Shown: piece after piece, positions 37,682 through 46,172 of the stretch
How positions within the stretch are numbered: position 1 is the stretch's first letter
Layout: each line of letters starts with the position of its first letter
Source: Pseudomonas panipatensis
GTDB taxonomy: Bacteria; Pseudomonadota; Gammaproteobacteria; Pseudomonadales; Pseudomonadaceae
DNA: 64,000 nt
Assembly: GCF_900099785.1 (NCBI RefSeq)
Contig: NZ_FNDS01000011.1
Span: 62,001 to 126,000, forward strand
Direction of reading: 5' to 3'
Position numbers and translations under genes: made by a program
Notes under the pieces: generated by a model
What the model was told of the DNA's origin: nothing
Databases searched by the model: none
The model's input: the letters and a program-made list of their open reading frames with translations, nothing else

Positions 37682-38344
37682 TTAGGAGTAGACGGTTCCC
37701 CAGCTACCTTGATCGAAGCCGGCGATGTATTCATTGATGATGTCGAAGCCAAAGAGAGGCCCGTCAACACTGGTGACGACGTAGTAGTCGACCCTTACGC
37801 CTTCGGGCTTTATCGGGATGTAGCCGCCGGTTAGAAGGGCCAGGGCAAGAGGTGTTGGGCGAGCACCTGATACGCCGATGGTCATCGACATATCTTGGTT
37901 GTCCTGGATAAACACGTGCGTGGCACCACTGAACACCAAGTCGAGGATTGCCTTCGACGCACCCAGCGTTCCGTCCCAATGGTTTGCCCCGATCTTTGCT
38001 CTGATCAGGAGCCTGTAGGTGTCATCGTCGAGAGACACGACGCCTGAGTCAGGGTCGAATGGCCCTTTCCATACCCCTTGATCGAGACCGATACCGTCGA
38101 TATCGAATGAGAAATAGACGCCTGCAAGAGGGGTTTTGACATGGCGACTGATGCCTACCCACAGACCGACGATATCGAGCTGCGCACCGATGGCCACATC
38201 CAGGTCGAAGTTAGCCGCCAATCCATCGGCAGCATTAATCACATCAACCAGAGGCTGCAGCACTGCCTGCACCGTGGCCATGAACTTCGGCTTGTCGGAA
38301 TGCTCGCTGGTGATCAGCCCGAGGTAATCGGAGATGTCGGCCAT
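37682..38344 (-). CDS. DUF2612 baseplate/tail protein
   Basis: This 220-residue protein fits DUF2612: N-terminal DYLGLITSEHSDKPKFMATV, central LDIVGLWVGISRHV and DDTYRLLIRAKIGANHWDGT. The family occupies the position of tail protein I (gpI) between baseplate J and the fibre in myophages. It probably connects baseplate and fibre. It is four bases from the baseplate J gene. Confidence 0.85.
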   Translation of the reverse strand: MADISDYLGLITSEHSDKPKFMATVQAVLQPLVDVINAADGLAANFDLDVAIGAQLDIVGLWVGISRHVKTPLAGVYFSFDIDGIGLDQGVWKGPFDPDSGVVSLDDDTYRLLIRAKIGANHWDGTLGASKAILDLVFSGATHVFIQDNQDMSMTIGVSGARPTPLALALLTGGYIPIKPEGVRVDYYVVTSVDGPLFGFDIINEYIAGFDQGSWGTVYS

Positions 38345-38347
38345 GGA

Positions 38348-39526
38348 TCAGGTCACCGTCAGGGTTACAGATGCTGGGGCGCAGCTGGCCGCCTGGTTGA
38401 ACGCCAGCGCCACATCAGGAGTGCCAGCGCCACCAGGACCGGTGATAGTCAGTGCGGTCAGCTTGAAGGTGTTGCTGTTGGCCACGCTGTTGGCCGCAGT
38501 GATCGCGTCAGCCCACTCGACCGCCTTGCTCAGGCCGCCGCCGATGGCCACGCCGTTGATGTAGTCCGAGACTGCCTGCTGCACCGCAGCGCCGACGTTT
38601 GAGCTGTAGCCCGCGAGGGCCTTCAGAGAGATCGCCACGGTTATGGCCTGGTAGGTCGGCCGGTAGAAGTTGATGGTCAGGGGGCGCCCGTAGACATCGG
38701 TCACGGTCTGCGAGGTGGTGCCGTAGGTGCCAGTCCCAGGGGTTTTCTTGTCGGCGATGGCCTGGGCGATGGCCGCCGCGTCCCCGCCTTCAACTACCAG
38801 CGAGATGGAGTGCGCCGGAATGCCGTTGGCGTCGGTCGAGTTGGTGTCGTTCTCATAGGTCGCCAGCCGGGTGACGCCTGTGATGTTGGCCACAGCGCCG
38901 GTTGTACCTTCAAGCACTGTGCGCGACGGCAACGCGACGGAGACCTGCTGCCGTTGGCGGAGCGCGGAGTCGGTCTCCACCGGAGCGCCCGGCTCTGCCG
39001 CCGAGGCGTTGGTCACCGACTGCCAACCGCGAGTCGGCGTGGCGATGATGTTCACTTGGCCGATGCCGGCGGCGACTGCGCCAGACGTTGTGCACGTCGC
39101 GGTCACCGTGATCGTGCCGGCCGGCGGAATGGTAACGGTGGCCGGGAGTGCCCAGTTGTTGCCGTTCACATCCCGGGCGATGCCCTGGGTGATCACTGTA
39201 CCTGCCTGGCCAACCACCTGTAGGTCGACCTGCGAGTTAGTGGCCACTCCGCGGCTGATGCCGTTGATCTTCACATTGCTCGACAGACCGTTGCCCTGGG
39301 CGGTGTTCGGCGAAAAGGCGTTGTAGGCGGAGATGATGGCGGCGTTGGCGTCGCTGATGGCCAGCGCCAGCACACTCAGCAGCTGTCCGTCCTGGCTGTC
39401 GTTGCCCAGGTAGACGTCCGCTCCGTAGATCGAGCGGAACGACTGCTGCAGGTACGCCAGCGAATCGGCGTAGTTCGGCGCGGAGATGCCGCTGGCATCG
39501 ATGGTCGGTGCGGTCGAAGAGGCCAT
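38348..39526 (-). CDS. baseplate J/gp47-family protein
   Basis: This 392-residue protein has the baseplate-J pattern: N-terminal YADSLAYLQQSFRSIYGADVYLGNDSQDGQLL, then repeated beta-rich segments and ETDSALRQRQQVSVALPS in the middle. gpJ forms the wedge of contractile-tail baseplates. It is adjacent to gp25-like and DUF2612 genes in canonical order, with abutting coordinates. Confidence 0.92.
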   Translation of the reverse strand: MASSTAPTIDASGISAPNYADSLAYLQQSFRSIYGADVYLGNDSQDGQLLSVLALAISDANAAIISAYNAFSPNTAQGNGLSSNVKINGISRGVATNSQVDLQVVGQAGTVITQGIARDVNGNNWALPATVTIPPAGTITVTATCTTSGAVAAGIGQVNIIATPTRGWQSVTNASAAEPGAPVETDSALRQRQQVSVALPSRTVLEGTTGAVANITGVTRLATYENDTNSTDANGIPAHSISLVVEGGDAAAIAQAIADKKTPGTGTYGTTSQTVTDVYGRPLTINFYRPTYQAITVAISLKALAGYSSNVGAAVQQAVSDYINGVAIGGGLSKAVEWADAITAANSVANSNTFKLTALTITGPGGAGTPDVALAFNQAASCAPASVTLTVT

Positions 39527-39880
39527 TCAGAGCGTCTCGCTGATGGTGGTCTGGCCATAGGCCGTGGTGATCGTGCAGGTGACCGACAGCTTCCGCGCGT
39601 CCGCGTCGAAGGTGCTGTCGTAGCTGTCGATCTGGTTGACGCCGGTCGTTCCGAGGATGCGGTTACGGATCGCCATGTCGTAGGTGCCGCGCGTGCCCTC
39701 GCCGAGCACCTCGGTGCTCCAGGGCGTGCCGTCGGCGGTGTCGAGGAACCACTCACCCTTGAACAGCTCCAGGCGGGTGAGCACGGCCTGGGCCACGGCC
39801 TCCGGCGAGTTGACGTAGAAGTCCGCCGAGCCGCTGCCGAAGCTGTAGTCGCCCGCGGCGTCGAGCTTTCGATACCTCAT
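39527..39880 (-). CDS. gp25-like baseplate wedge protein
   Basis: This 117-residue protein contains EAVAQAVLTRLELFKGEWFLDTADGTPW and a C-terminal beta strand with DADARKLSVTCTI, matching small gpW/gp25-type wedge proteins located beside baseplate J. It would initiate sheath polymerisation. It overlaps the spike gene by four bases. Confidence 0.82.
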   Translation of the reverse strand: MRYRKLDAAGDYSFGSGSADFYVNSPEAVAQAVLTRLELFKGEWFLDTADGTPWSTEVLGEGTRGTYDMAIRNRILGTTGVNQIDSYDSTFDADARKLSVTCTITTAYGQTTISETL

Positions 39881-40515
39881 GGCGTCGGGCCTCCGCTGGT
39901 GCCGCTGCCGGTCGTGACGCCGGTGTGCTTGTGGGTCTGCAGGCTGATCGTCCCGGCCTTCACGTCGCCGGTAGTGGTCACCTTGCCGTTCACCGTCACG
40001 TCGGCATTGATCGTCAGGCCGGCGGGAGCAGTGATCGCCACAGCACCGCCGGGCGCCACGGACACGAAGGTCGCGCCGTCATCGCTTCGCAGCTGGGCCG
40101 CGCTGGTGCTGACCGCCCCGATCACCCTCGGTTTGGATCGAAATCCCAGCAGCGCGAATCCGTCCGATAGGTCATGCATGCGCAGTTCGGCCTGGGCCTG
40201 GATGCCGCCCGATTGCCACCATGAGTCGATGCAGCGCGAGGCGAACACCACCAGGCATTCGTCGTTGGCTTTCACCGGGAAGGTCAGCGTGCAACCACCG
40301 CCGGCCGGGAACTGCACCGGGCAGTCAAGCAGCAGCGGAAGGTTGACCGGCGACAGGTTGCCGGCCTCATCACGCACCAGCGCCTGGATGGCAGGCTGCA
40401 CCACGCAGGTCATGGCAACTGGATCGAAGCTCTGGATAATGCCGGGCAGCGCGGTCCATAGTTTCGACTGCAGGCCGCCAAAGGCGATGGAAACCCACTC
40501 GATCGGATCAAGCAT
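39877..40515 (-). CDS. baseplate spike protein (gpV/Gp138-like)
   Basis: This protein of about 212 residues has the Gp138 N-terminal OB-fold segment (FDPVAMTCVVQPAIQALVRD, GGGCTLTFPVKANDECLVVFA). A C-terminal beta-helix-like part includes NADVTVNGKVTTTGDVKAGT and a terminal HKHTGV metal-binding tip. It punctures the outer membrane. The ATG at 40515 is preferred over 40545 because the latter overlaps the antisense ATG of the neighbouring plus-strand gene and has no ribosome site. Confidence 0.85.
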   Translation of the reverse strand: MLDPIEWVSIAFGGLQSKLWTALPGIIQSFDPVAMTCVVQPAIQALVRDEAGNLSPVNLPLLLDCPVQFPAGGGCTLTFPVKANDECLVVFASRCIDSWWQSGGIQAQAELRMHDLSDGFALLGFRSKPRVIGAVSTSAAQLRSDDGATFVSVAPGGAVAITAPAGLTINADVTVNGKVTTTGDVKAGTISLQTHKHTGVTTGSGTSGGPTP

Positions 40516-40543
40516 CCGCTCGCGTCTGTCCAAGGAGATCACC

Positions 40544-40912
40544 ATGAAGAAGATGTTGCTGTTGGGACTGCTGGCCGTTTGTGGATCTGCTGCAGCAGAA
40601 ACGGTGCTGTTCGATCCAGCGGACGGGCGCCGGTACGTGGGCGACGAGTTCGATGCTCGAGCCGCGAAGCAGGTCCTCTATCAGGACCGCCCCTGTAAGC
40701 TCCCACTCGTCAACGCCAAAGACATGCGCGAGTACACCTCGCCGGTCACCTATCCATCGAAGGCGTGCTGGGGCCGTCTGATCGGAGGCGATGTCGTGGT
40801 CGTCTACGACAACGGCGAGACAATGAGGCTGCCGGAAGCTGCGTTCGTTACCGCAACCGTGAACAAGTCGGGCAGCGCGCGAGTCATCAAGTCGGTATAC
40901 AAGCGGCCCTAG
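40544..40912 (+). CDS. secreted small protein, antisense to the baseplate module (moron 1)
   Basis: This 122-residue plus-strand gene starts at ATG 40544 after AAGGAGATC. Residues 1-18 form a clean Sec signal peptide (MKKMLLLGLLAVCGSAAA, cut before ETV). The mature part of about 104 residues contains two cysteines (in RPCKLP and KACWGR), suggesting a periplasmic disulphide. No family was recognised. Its TAG overlaps the stop of the hub gene, so it fits tightly between two minus-strand tail genes. A candidate lysogenic-conversion or superinfection-exclusion gene. Confidence 0.75.
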   Translation: MKKMLLLGLLAVCGSAAAETVLFDPADGRRYVGDEFDARAAKQVLYQDRPCKLPLVNAKDMREYTSPVTYPSKACWGRLIGGDVVVVYDNGETMRLPEAAFVTATVNKSGSARVIKSVYKRP

Positions 40913-41883
40913 CCGTAGGGCTTGACCGGCCCAGCCGGCGCCACAGCGCCAGGTGTCTCTGGGCGGTCGAGCAGCCCCGGCGGGACGGTTGCGTCCACCG
41001 CCAGGCAGATGACATCGGTGTACCACTCATTGCCGCGGGTATCGCCCGAGTGGTTCACCACGATCGAGCGGTAGAAGCCGTCGGCCGAAAGGAACGAGCT
41101 GTTCTTCACCCACTGATTGGAGTTGGTGTCCCCGAGCGATAGGCCATACCGGTACTGCTGGATACTGGCATTGTCGATCTGCAGCCTCCGGCCGACCTTC
41201 ACGCTCGGGTTCAGCAGCATCTTCACGGTGATGCCGTTCTGGGTCTGCTCAGGCAGGCCGACCATGCCGGTCGCCGAGGTGACCACCACGGCTTCACCTG
41301 GCAGGTAGGCGGTGTTCGGGATCAGCGTCAGCTGGCCATCCTGCAAGCTCCAGCTCAGATCCTGCGTTTTCCCCAGGTTGTCCAGGTGATCACGGACCAT
41401 GCCGAACATCACCTTGCCGCGCGGCAGCTTGTTACCCGACAGGGTCATGCCCTGCCCCATGGTGATACCTCGCGAGGCCATGGCCTGCAGTGCGACCTGC
41501 AGGTGATCGTCCGGCGTCGAGCCGGCAGCCAGTGAGGCATTCATAACCGCGAAATTGTAGGCACTGTCGCCGTCGGCGGCAGTGATGTCGAGGTAGGTGT
41601 CGGTCTGGCTTTCTCGGCCGCGGCGCACCTGTTTGATGGTGCCGTCGAAGATCACCCCGTAGTTCCCGGCGTAGCCGGCCTGCAAGACGATCCGCTCGAA
41701 CTCCTTCTGCGCGCGCTGCGCCGTCTGGTCGCTGACGTTGTAGACCCGAATGTCCGCAGAGTTCGGAGTCTTCAGGTCGCCCCGCCTGATCGAGAATCGG
41801 ATGCGCAGGTCCGACAGGTCGAGCGCGGTCTCGTCGTTGCCGATCTTCAGGCTGATCTGGCGGAGGTATTGGGGTACGCTCAT
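40909..41883 (-). CDS. baseplate hub protein (gpD/gp27-like)
   Basis: This 324-residue protein resembles phage late control D/hub proteins: beta-rich N-terminus with LRIRFSIRRGDLKTPNSADIRVYN, YLDITAADGDSAYNFAV and HLDNLGKTQDLSWSLQDGQLTL. It would form the hub onto which the spike docks. It lies next to the spike gene, separated only by the antisense moron 1 gene. Confidence 0.85.
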   Translation of the reverse strand: MSVPQYLRQISLKIGNDETALDLSDLRIRFSIRRGDLKTPNSADIRVYNVSDQTAQRAQKEFERIVLQAGYAGNYGVIFDGTIKQVRRGRESQTDTYLDITAADGDSAYNFAVMNASLAAGSTPDDHLQVALQAMASRGITMGQGMTLSGNKLPRGKVMFGMVRDHLDNLGKTQDLSWSLQDGQLTLIPNTAYLPGEAVVVTSATGMVGLPEQTQNGITVKMLLNPSVKVGRRLQIDNASIQQYRYGLSLGDTNSNQWVKNSSFLSADGFYRSIVVNHSGDTRGNEWYTDVICLAVDATVPPGLLDRPETPGAVAPAGPVKPYG

Positions 41884-41908
41884 CGCTTTTCCTCAGGATG
41901 ATCGACAA

Positions 41909-42478
41909 ATGCTCTGGAAAGGCATCCCTGCCGCGGTATTCGTTGTTGTCGCTTGTGGCACGGCTTTCGCCGGGCAAGACCCCTACACCTCCGACCTGGC
42001 ATCTGCAAACCTACCCAACTTGGTATCCGTCTACTCAGCAATGAATGACATGTGCCGTGATCGGCCAGATGCTCAGCGAGAATGTGCCCGTAGGGATGAA
42101 GCCTACAAAGAGCTTCAGTCGCGCGGCTGGTGCTGGGGACCGGATGATGCAATTGGCGCAGACAAGTCTTGGGTCGAATGCCGGAAGCCGGATTCATCCA
42201 GCGGAATTCCTCGCTTCGACGCGGCGGCGCAATGCCGGAAGGTTTCTTCTGCGAGTGGTTCTCCATCGGAGATGATTTATGGCAGTTGCATGGAGATGGA
42301 GCAGTCTGCGTACAACGAGCTCAAACCAACCTGGGGGCGCATTCCTGAAACCATGCAAAGCCATTGCACTATGGTCGCCAAGGCCAGTGGGGCCGGCTCT
42401 TACATGATCCTGCAGAGCTGTATCGAGCAGGAGCTTGAGGCCAAAAAGACCAATGCCGGCACATCTTTCAACTACTGA
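41909..42478 (+). CDS. secreted cysteine-rich protein, antisense to the baseplate module (moron 2)
   Basis: This 189-residue plus-strand gene starts at ATG 41909 behind an AGGA-type site. Residues 1-18 are a signal peptide (LWKGIPAAVFVVVACGTAFA region). The mature part has about eight cysteines and a C-terminal repeat-like unit MEMEQSAYNELKPTWGRIP followed by CTMVAKASGAGSYMILQSC. This pattern is seen in small periplasmic proteins of the LprI-like type, but assignment is not secure. Its end overlaps the minus-strand plug gene by seven bases. Probably a moron affecting envelope or superinfection. Confidence 0.72.
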   Translation: MLWKGIPAAVFVVVACGTAFAGQDPYTSDLASANLPNLVSVYSAMNDMCRDRPDAQRECARRDEAYKELQSRGWCWGPDDAIGADKSWVECRKPDSSSGIPRFDAAAQCRKVSSASGSPSEMIYGSCMEMEQSAYNELKPTWGRIPETMQSHCTMVAKASGAGSYMILQSCIEQELEAKKTNAGTSFNY

Positions 42479-42786
42479 TCCGTCCACCAGTACAGGTGCG
42501 AAGCATTTCCGAGGTTGTCGAAGGTCGGTACCGCGTCAGGATCGGCCGTGGTTTGCACCCACAGCACTCCGGTGAATCCAAGGTGCCCATAGGGCGCCAA
42601 CAGGTTGCAGCCGGTCACCAGCGGGATGCCGTTGACGATGGCGTTACCGCTGGAGTCGGAAATATCCAGCGTCCACCCGGCATCGGCCGCGTTCCGCCAC
42701 TGCACGCGCAGCTGGTACTCGGTGCCGCTCAGGGAAATGCTGAAGCGCTGGCCTTCTGCGGACAGCGGAATCTCGTAGTTGGCCAT
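42472..42786 (-). CDS. baseplate plug-like protein
   Basis: This 104-residue protein (ANYEIPLSAEGQRFSISLSG, in part, then LRVQWRNAADAGWTLDISDSSGN) matches the small baseplate-plug family of contractile phages, described in cyanophage Pam3-type tails. It lies between the hub and another baseplate gene. The role is inferred from family and position. Confidence 0.78.
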   Translation of the reverse strand: MANYEIPLSAEGQRFSISLSGTEYQLRVQWRNAADAGWTLDISDSSGNAIVNGIPLVTGCNLLAPYGHLGFTGVLWVQTTADPDAVPTFDNLGNASHLYWWTDQ

Positions 42787-42789
42787 GCC

Positions 42790-43380
42790 TCACCCGTTCG
42801 GTGGCTGCCAGCCGCCCGGGGCCGGGTAGGCCGTGGCGACCTGCTTGGTGCCCATGTTCGCCACCTCACCGGTGGCCTGCGGAGTCGCCTGGCTGTCGCG
42901 CGGTGGCAGCGTGGTCGCCTGGGTCTGCACGATGATCACCTGGCGGCAAACCACCGTGCACATCAGCGCGTTCTCCGACGTCGGGTCGGTGGTCAGCGCC
43001 AGGCTGCGCATCAGCATGTTCTGGTACGTCCGCTTCCCGGTCGATACGTCGAAGGGAATACGGGACTGCTGCAGCGCCAGCAACTGGTTGTAGACGCTCG
43101 ACACGTAGTCGGATCCGAACGCCGATCCGCCAAAAAGAGCAGATACCGACTGGCCAATCCCGGACAGCAGACCGGAAAGGCTGGAGTTGCTCCAGCCGCA
43201 GCGGATCACCACCTCCGAAGGCTGCACGAAGGCGTGGTCGTTGATGTTGGCGCCCTGCTCGACCGGGTGCTCGGTGACTTGGAGGGTGTCAGTGCTCACC
43301 TCCTCCAGCGTCACCATCGCGGTGATCGAGCCGATCGATCGCTTGGGGTCGATCGTGATCAGGCCTGCGAAGTTGGGCAT
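42790..43380 (-). CDS. baseplate/tail protein, Dit-like
   Basis: This 196-residue protein has an N-terminal beta-rich domain (ITAMVTLEEVSTDTLQVTEHPVEQGANINDHAF, split), the GWSNSS segment and a middle part PFDVSTGKRTYQNMLMRSLA. This resembles Dit-like tail proteins following the tape measure gene. The C-terminus is Gln/Thr/Pro-rich and probably disordered. Confidence 0.78.
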   Translation of the reverse strand: MPNFAGLITIDPKRSIGSITAMVTLEEVSTDTLQVTEHPVEQGANINDHAFVQPSEVVIRCGWSNSSLSGLLSGIGQSVSALFGGSAFGSDYVSSVYNQLLALQQSRIPFDVSTGKRTYQNMLMRSLALTTDPTSENALMCTVVCRQVIIVQTQATTLPPRDSQATPQATGEVANMGTKQVATAYPAPGGWQPPNG

Positions 43381-43381
43381 C

Positions 43382-45082
43382 TCATTGCACCGCCGTGTTC
43401 AGGTTGCGGACCATGTCCTGATTGACGCGCCCCTGAGCACCGGCCACCGCCTGGGCGGTCGAGTTCGGGTCGCCACCGCCGTTGACATGGATATCGGTCT
43501 TCTGGGTCATCTGCACCGCCATGGCGCCGCGCTTGGCCGCCTCGGCATCAGCCGCTGCAGGGCGTTCGTAGTAGCGCGAGACAACCGATCCGGCGTCCTG
43601 GGCATTCTGCGCGGCCATGAGGAGCTTCCCGGCCTTCTGCTCGGCACCCTGGGTCAGCTCGTACTGGACGAACTCCAACTGCTTCATGAAGTCCGCGCGC
43701 GGATCATGCAGGCTGAAGCCGGCGAATTTCTCGAACGCCTGCTGGCGATCCGGGTGCCATTGGCCAAGCCCGGCAGCCCTTCCCCAATCACCAATGGCAT
43801 GAGGATTCAGGTCGCTTTCAGCGGCCAGGTTAGACACGATTCCTGCCGCCTGGTGCGGCGCCCAGCCCTGCGCCTGAAAGAAATCCATCGCGAAGGTCGA
43901 CTTGTCCTTGTCGACGCCCTGCAGCGTGCGCCAGGCGTTTGCAGCGGCATCGAGGCCCGGTGTCTTCGGTTCCTGCGCTGGTAGACCTTTCTCCTGACGG
44001 ATGCGGGCCACCTCTGCGTCCTCGCCCTCGTTGAGCGATGGCGAATACAGCATCGCGCCGGCTCCCACGACCAGCGTAGAAAGAGCAGAAGCACCAGCCG
44101 CCGCCGTCGAAGCACCAGTGATCCCGCCGCCGAGCCGAACGAACGCCGCAGCCAGGTTGAGGATGCCGGTGACCAGCGAAGTCAGGCCCAGCATGCGCAT
44201 CAGGCCGAGCAACACGATGATCTTCGTGCTCCAGCCGTCAGTGGCCTGGTCCAGCTTGACGAAGAAATCGTAGACCGACTTCAGGTACGGCTCGGAATCC
44301 TGCGCCAGGGTGATCAGCTTCTCGGTGACGTCGACGATGCGGCCGGCGATCATTGGGCTGTTTTTCTCGAACCAGTCGGAGAACTTCGCCAGCTCCGGCC
44401 CAAGCCGGCGCATCAGCTCGGCCTGTACCTGGGTGCCCAGCGTCTCGAACTGCAGGCCGATTCCGCGCAGCTCCGTCATGAACTGGTGAGCATCGCGGGT
44501 CGCCTGATTCAGACCGGCGCCGGAGAGCTTCTTGCGGTTTTCCTCGAGCTTGCGGCCGAACTCGCCATTCATGATGGCGCGCAGCGTGTTCTCGTCGACG
44601 CCGAGGATCGAGGCGTACTGCTTGGCCTGATACCACGGCATCGAGCGCAGTCGCTGGCCAAGGCCGACCAGGATGTCGGCGGTATCCTTGATGTTGCCGC
44701 GGGCATCTCGCGTCTGGACGCCGAGGCTCTGCAGGAAGCCCTCGCCGCCCGGGTTATCGCGCAGGAAGCGCGCCACGCCCTCAAGGGAGCTACGCACTTC
44801 GCCGGCGGACGCCCCTAGATCGCGCGCTGCGTAATCGGCAGCCTTCAGGCTATCCGCCGCGGCACCGGTTCGCTGCGCCGCGTAGTACAGGCCCTCCAGG
44901 TTCGAGGCGAAGGCCGAGACTCCGGCAGCGACAGTCAGCGATGCGCCGGCCAGCGTGGTGACCAGCTTGGTCACCGCCTTGGTGGCGTTGTCGATGCCGC
45001 CGGTGAAGGTCTTCAGCCCCTTCTCATCCACCTTGAAGCCGAGCCCGACCAGGAACTCCTTGATCACATCGGAATCGGCCAT
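43382..45082 (-). CDS. tape measure protein with C-terminal phage tail lysozyme domain
   Basis: This 566-residue protein is short for a tape measure. Helical, Ala-rich N-terminal region and central hydrophobic helices (about residues 280-350, AFVRLGGGITGASTAAAGAS). Its C-terminal domain (about 410-520) matches phage_tail_lysozyme: FFQAQGWAPHQAAGIVSNLAAES and GLGQWHPDRQQAFEKFAG. This domain would degrade peptidoglycan during DNA entry. The start ATG directly follows the TAA of the frameshifted chaperone frame at 45083-45085. Confidence 0.9.
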   Translation of the reverse strand: MADSDVIKEFLVGLGFKVDEKGLKTFTGGIDNATKAVTKLVTTLAGASLTVAAGVSAFASNLEGLYYAAQRTGAAADSLKAADYAARDLGASAGEVRSSLEGVARFLRDNPGGEGFLQSLGVQTRDARGNIKDTADILVGLGQRLRSMPWYQAKQYASILGVDENTLRAIMNGEFGRKLEENRKKLSGAGLNQATRDAHQFMTELRGIGLQFETLGTQVQAELMRRLGPELAKFSDWFEKNSPMIAGRIVDVTEKLITLAQDSEPYLKSVYDFFVKLDQATDGWSTKIIVLLGLMRMLGLTSLVTGILNLAAAFVRLGGGITGASTAAAGASALSTLVVGAGAMLYSPSLNEGEDAEVARIRQEKGLPAQEPKTPGLDAAANAWRTLQGVDKDKSTFAMDFFQAQGWAPHQAAGIVSNLAAESDLNPHAIGDWGRAAGLGQWHPDRQQAFEKFAGFSLHDPRADFMKQLEFVQYELTQGAEQKAGKLLMAAQNAQDAGSVVSRYYERPAAADAEAAKRGAMAVQMTQKTDIHVNGGGDPNSTAQAVAGAQGRVNQDMVRNLNTAVQ

Positions 45083-45316
45083 TTATTTGGACTCCATAGC
45101 CTTCTGCAGGCGCGCCTTGTTCTCAGCGCGCACCAGGAGGCAGTCGTTCATCAGGGCGATATCCGCCAGATCCAGTGTCCCGTCGAGCAGGGACTCGTAC
45201 TTGCACATGCCCTCGGCGACCGGCAGGAGCAGCCAGTCGAGCCCCTCAGGCAGGACGGCAAGCTCTACGCCTGGGCCTGAGGTTGCGCCGAGGTCGACAG
45301 GAGTCCGGCCAAAAAA
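45083..45316 (-). CDS. tail assembly chaperone -1 frameshift extension (gpGT-like)
   Basis: After a -1 slip on T TTT TTG, the frame stays open for 77 codons from 45316 to a TAA at 45083-45085. The resulting fusion is about 211 residues. The extension reads as a plausible domain (VELAVLPEGLDWLLLPVAEG, then MCKYESLLDGTLDLADIALM) and has no start codon of its own near its beginning. The TAA is followed directly by the tape measure ATG. Confidence 0.85.
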   Translation of the reverse strand, partial: FFGRTPVDLGATSGPGVELAVLPEGLDWLLLPVAEGMCKYESLLDGTLDLADIALMNDCLLVRAENKARLQKAMESK

Positions 45317-45717
45317 GGGCCGAGCGACTCGCGCACCACGAAGGCAGCAAGCTGCACCATCACACCAGCGTCGATGTCGTCGAACATGCAGACCTTCTGC
45401 CGGTCGCTCCAGACCGGCGACCAGGTCGTGCCCTGCTGCCGCTGCACCACGGACAGGCAGGTGCCCATCACGTACTCCGCAGCTTCATCCGACATTCCAG
45501 CGATAGCTCCGGCAAAGGGCTCGAACAACTCAGCCATGCCGGTCAGGTCGTTGCTCAGCGGCTTCGCGCCCTCAGCTCTCTGGCTCTCGGCCAACTTGGA
45601 GAACACCGGGATCAGCGCCGGAATGATCGGAGCGATCTTGCGCGACAGGTGGAATTGGCGCATGGCGTCGAGCTTAGCGGTTCGGTAGCACTGGCCGTTT
45701 ACGGTGAACTCAGCCAT
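45265..45717 (-). CDS. tail assembly chaperone, zero-frame product (gpG-like)
   Basis: This 150-residue protein (AEFTVNGQCYRTAKLDAMRQ, in part) is located between the tube and tape measure genes, where phages place G/GT-type chaperones. It contains the heptamer T TTT TTG at 45316-45310, at codons 134-136 (CCT TTT TTG). Normal translation continues 15 codons past the slip site and stops at 45265. The ATG at 45717 shares one base with the tube gene stop. Confidence 0.88.
   Translation of the reverse strand: MAEFTVNGQCYRTAKLDAMRQFHLSRKIAPIIPALIPVFSKLAESQRAEGAKPLSNDLTGMAELFEPFAGAIAGMSDEAAEYVMGTCLSVVQRQQGTTWSPVWSDRQKVCMFDDIDAGVMVQLAAFVVRESLGPFLAGLLSTSAQPQAQA
45310..45316 (-). promoter_or_regulatory. 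programmed -1 ribosomal frameshift site
   Basis: On the minus strand the heptamer is T TTT TTG in the zero frame CCT-TTT-TTG. It fits the X XXY YYZ rule with X=T, Y=T and Z=G. It lies 48 nt before the zero-frame stop codon and upstream of a 77-codon open -1 frame. No strong stimulatory hairpin was seen just downstream. Confidence 0.85.
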
Positions 45718-46157
45718 CAGTAGGTCCCCAGGATGCCGTCGATCTTGATGGAGTCGAAGGTCCACTCGACGATGTCGCCGTCCTTGCGGTAGTTCAGATC
45801 GGGGCGCTTCTTGAAGGCACAAGAGCGCGCCACAGTGGTGTCGCCACTGACCGAATGGGTCAGGGTGATGATGTTGTTCCCCCATGCCGAGGAGCTCAGC
45901 GACTGGGCGTCGTACAGCGCCATCAGCTGGGCGTTCTTCGGCGAGGTCTTCAGCAAGCGGACGGTGACCTGGCCCGACTTGTCGGCATGCAGCGAATGCA
46001 TGCCTTCGCCGTCAGCGCCGACGGTCATGGTGTTCTTGTCGCCCGCCATGACTATGGAGATGCCCTCCTCCGCGTTGGCAGATCCGGCGCCCAGATCGAT
46101 CATCGCGCCGGCGCCGGACAGGGTCGCGTTTACATCGAGGAAGCTATAGGTGCTCAT
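45717..46157 (-). CDS. tail tube protein (DUF3277)
   Basis: This 146-residue protein (STYSFLDVNATLSGAGAMIDLG, split) fits the DUF3277 tube family: GDKNTMTVGADGEGMHSLHADKSGQVTVRLLK and NIITLTHSVSGDTT. It polymerises inside the sheath. It lies between the sheath and the tail chaperone, with one base shared with the latter's start. Confidence 0.88.
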   Translation of the reverse strand: MSTYSFLDVNATLSGAGAMIDLGAGSANAEEGISIVMAGDKNTMTVGADGEGMHSLHADKSGQVTVRLLKTSPKNAQLMALYDAQSLSSSAWGNNIITLTHSVSGDTTVARSCAFKKRPDLNYRKDGDIVEWTFDSIKIDGILGTY

Positions 46158-46172
46158 TCAGGTCTGCTCCGA

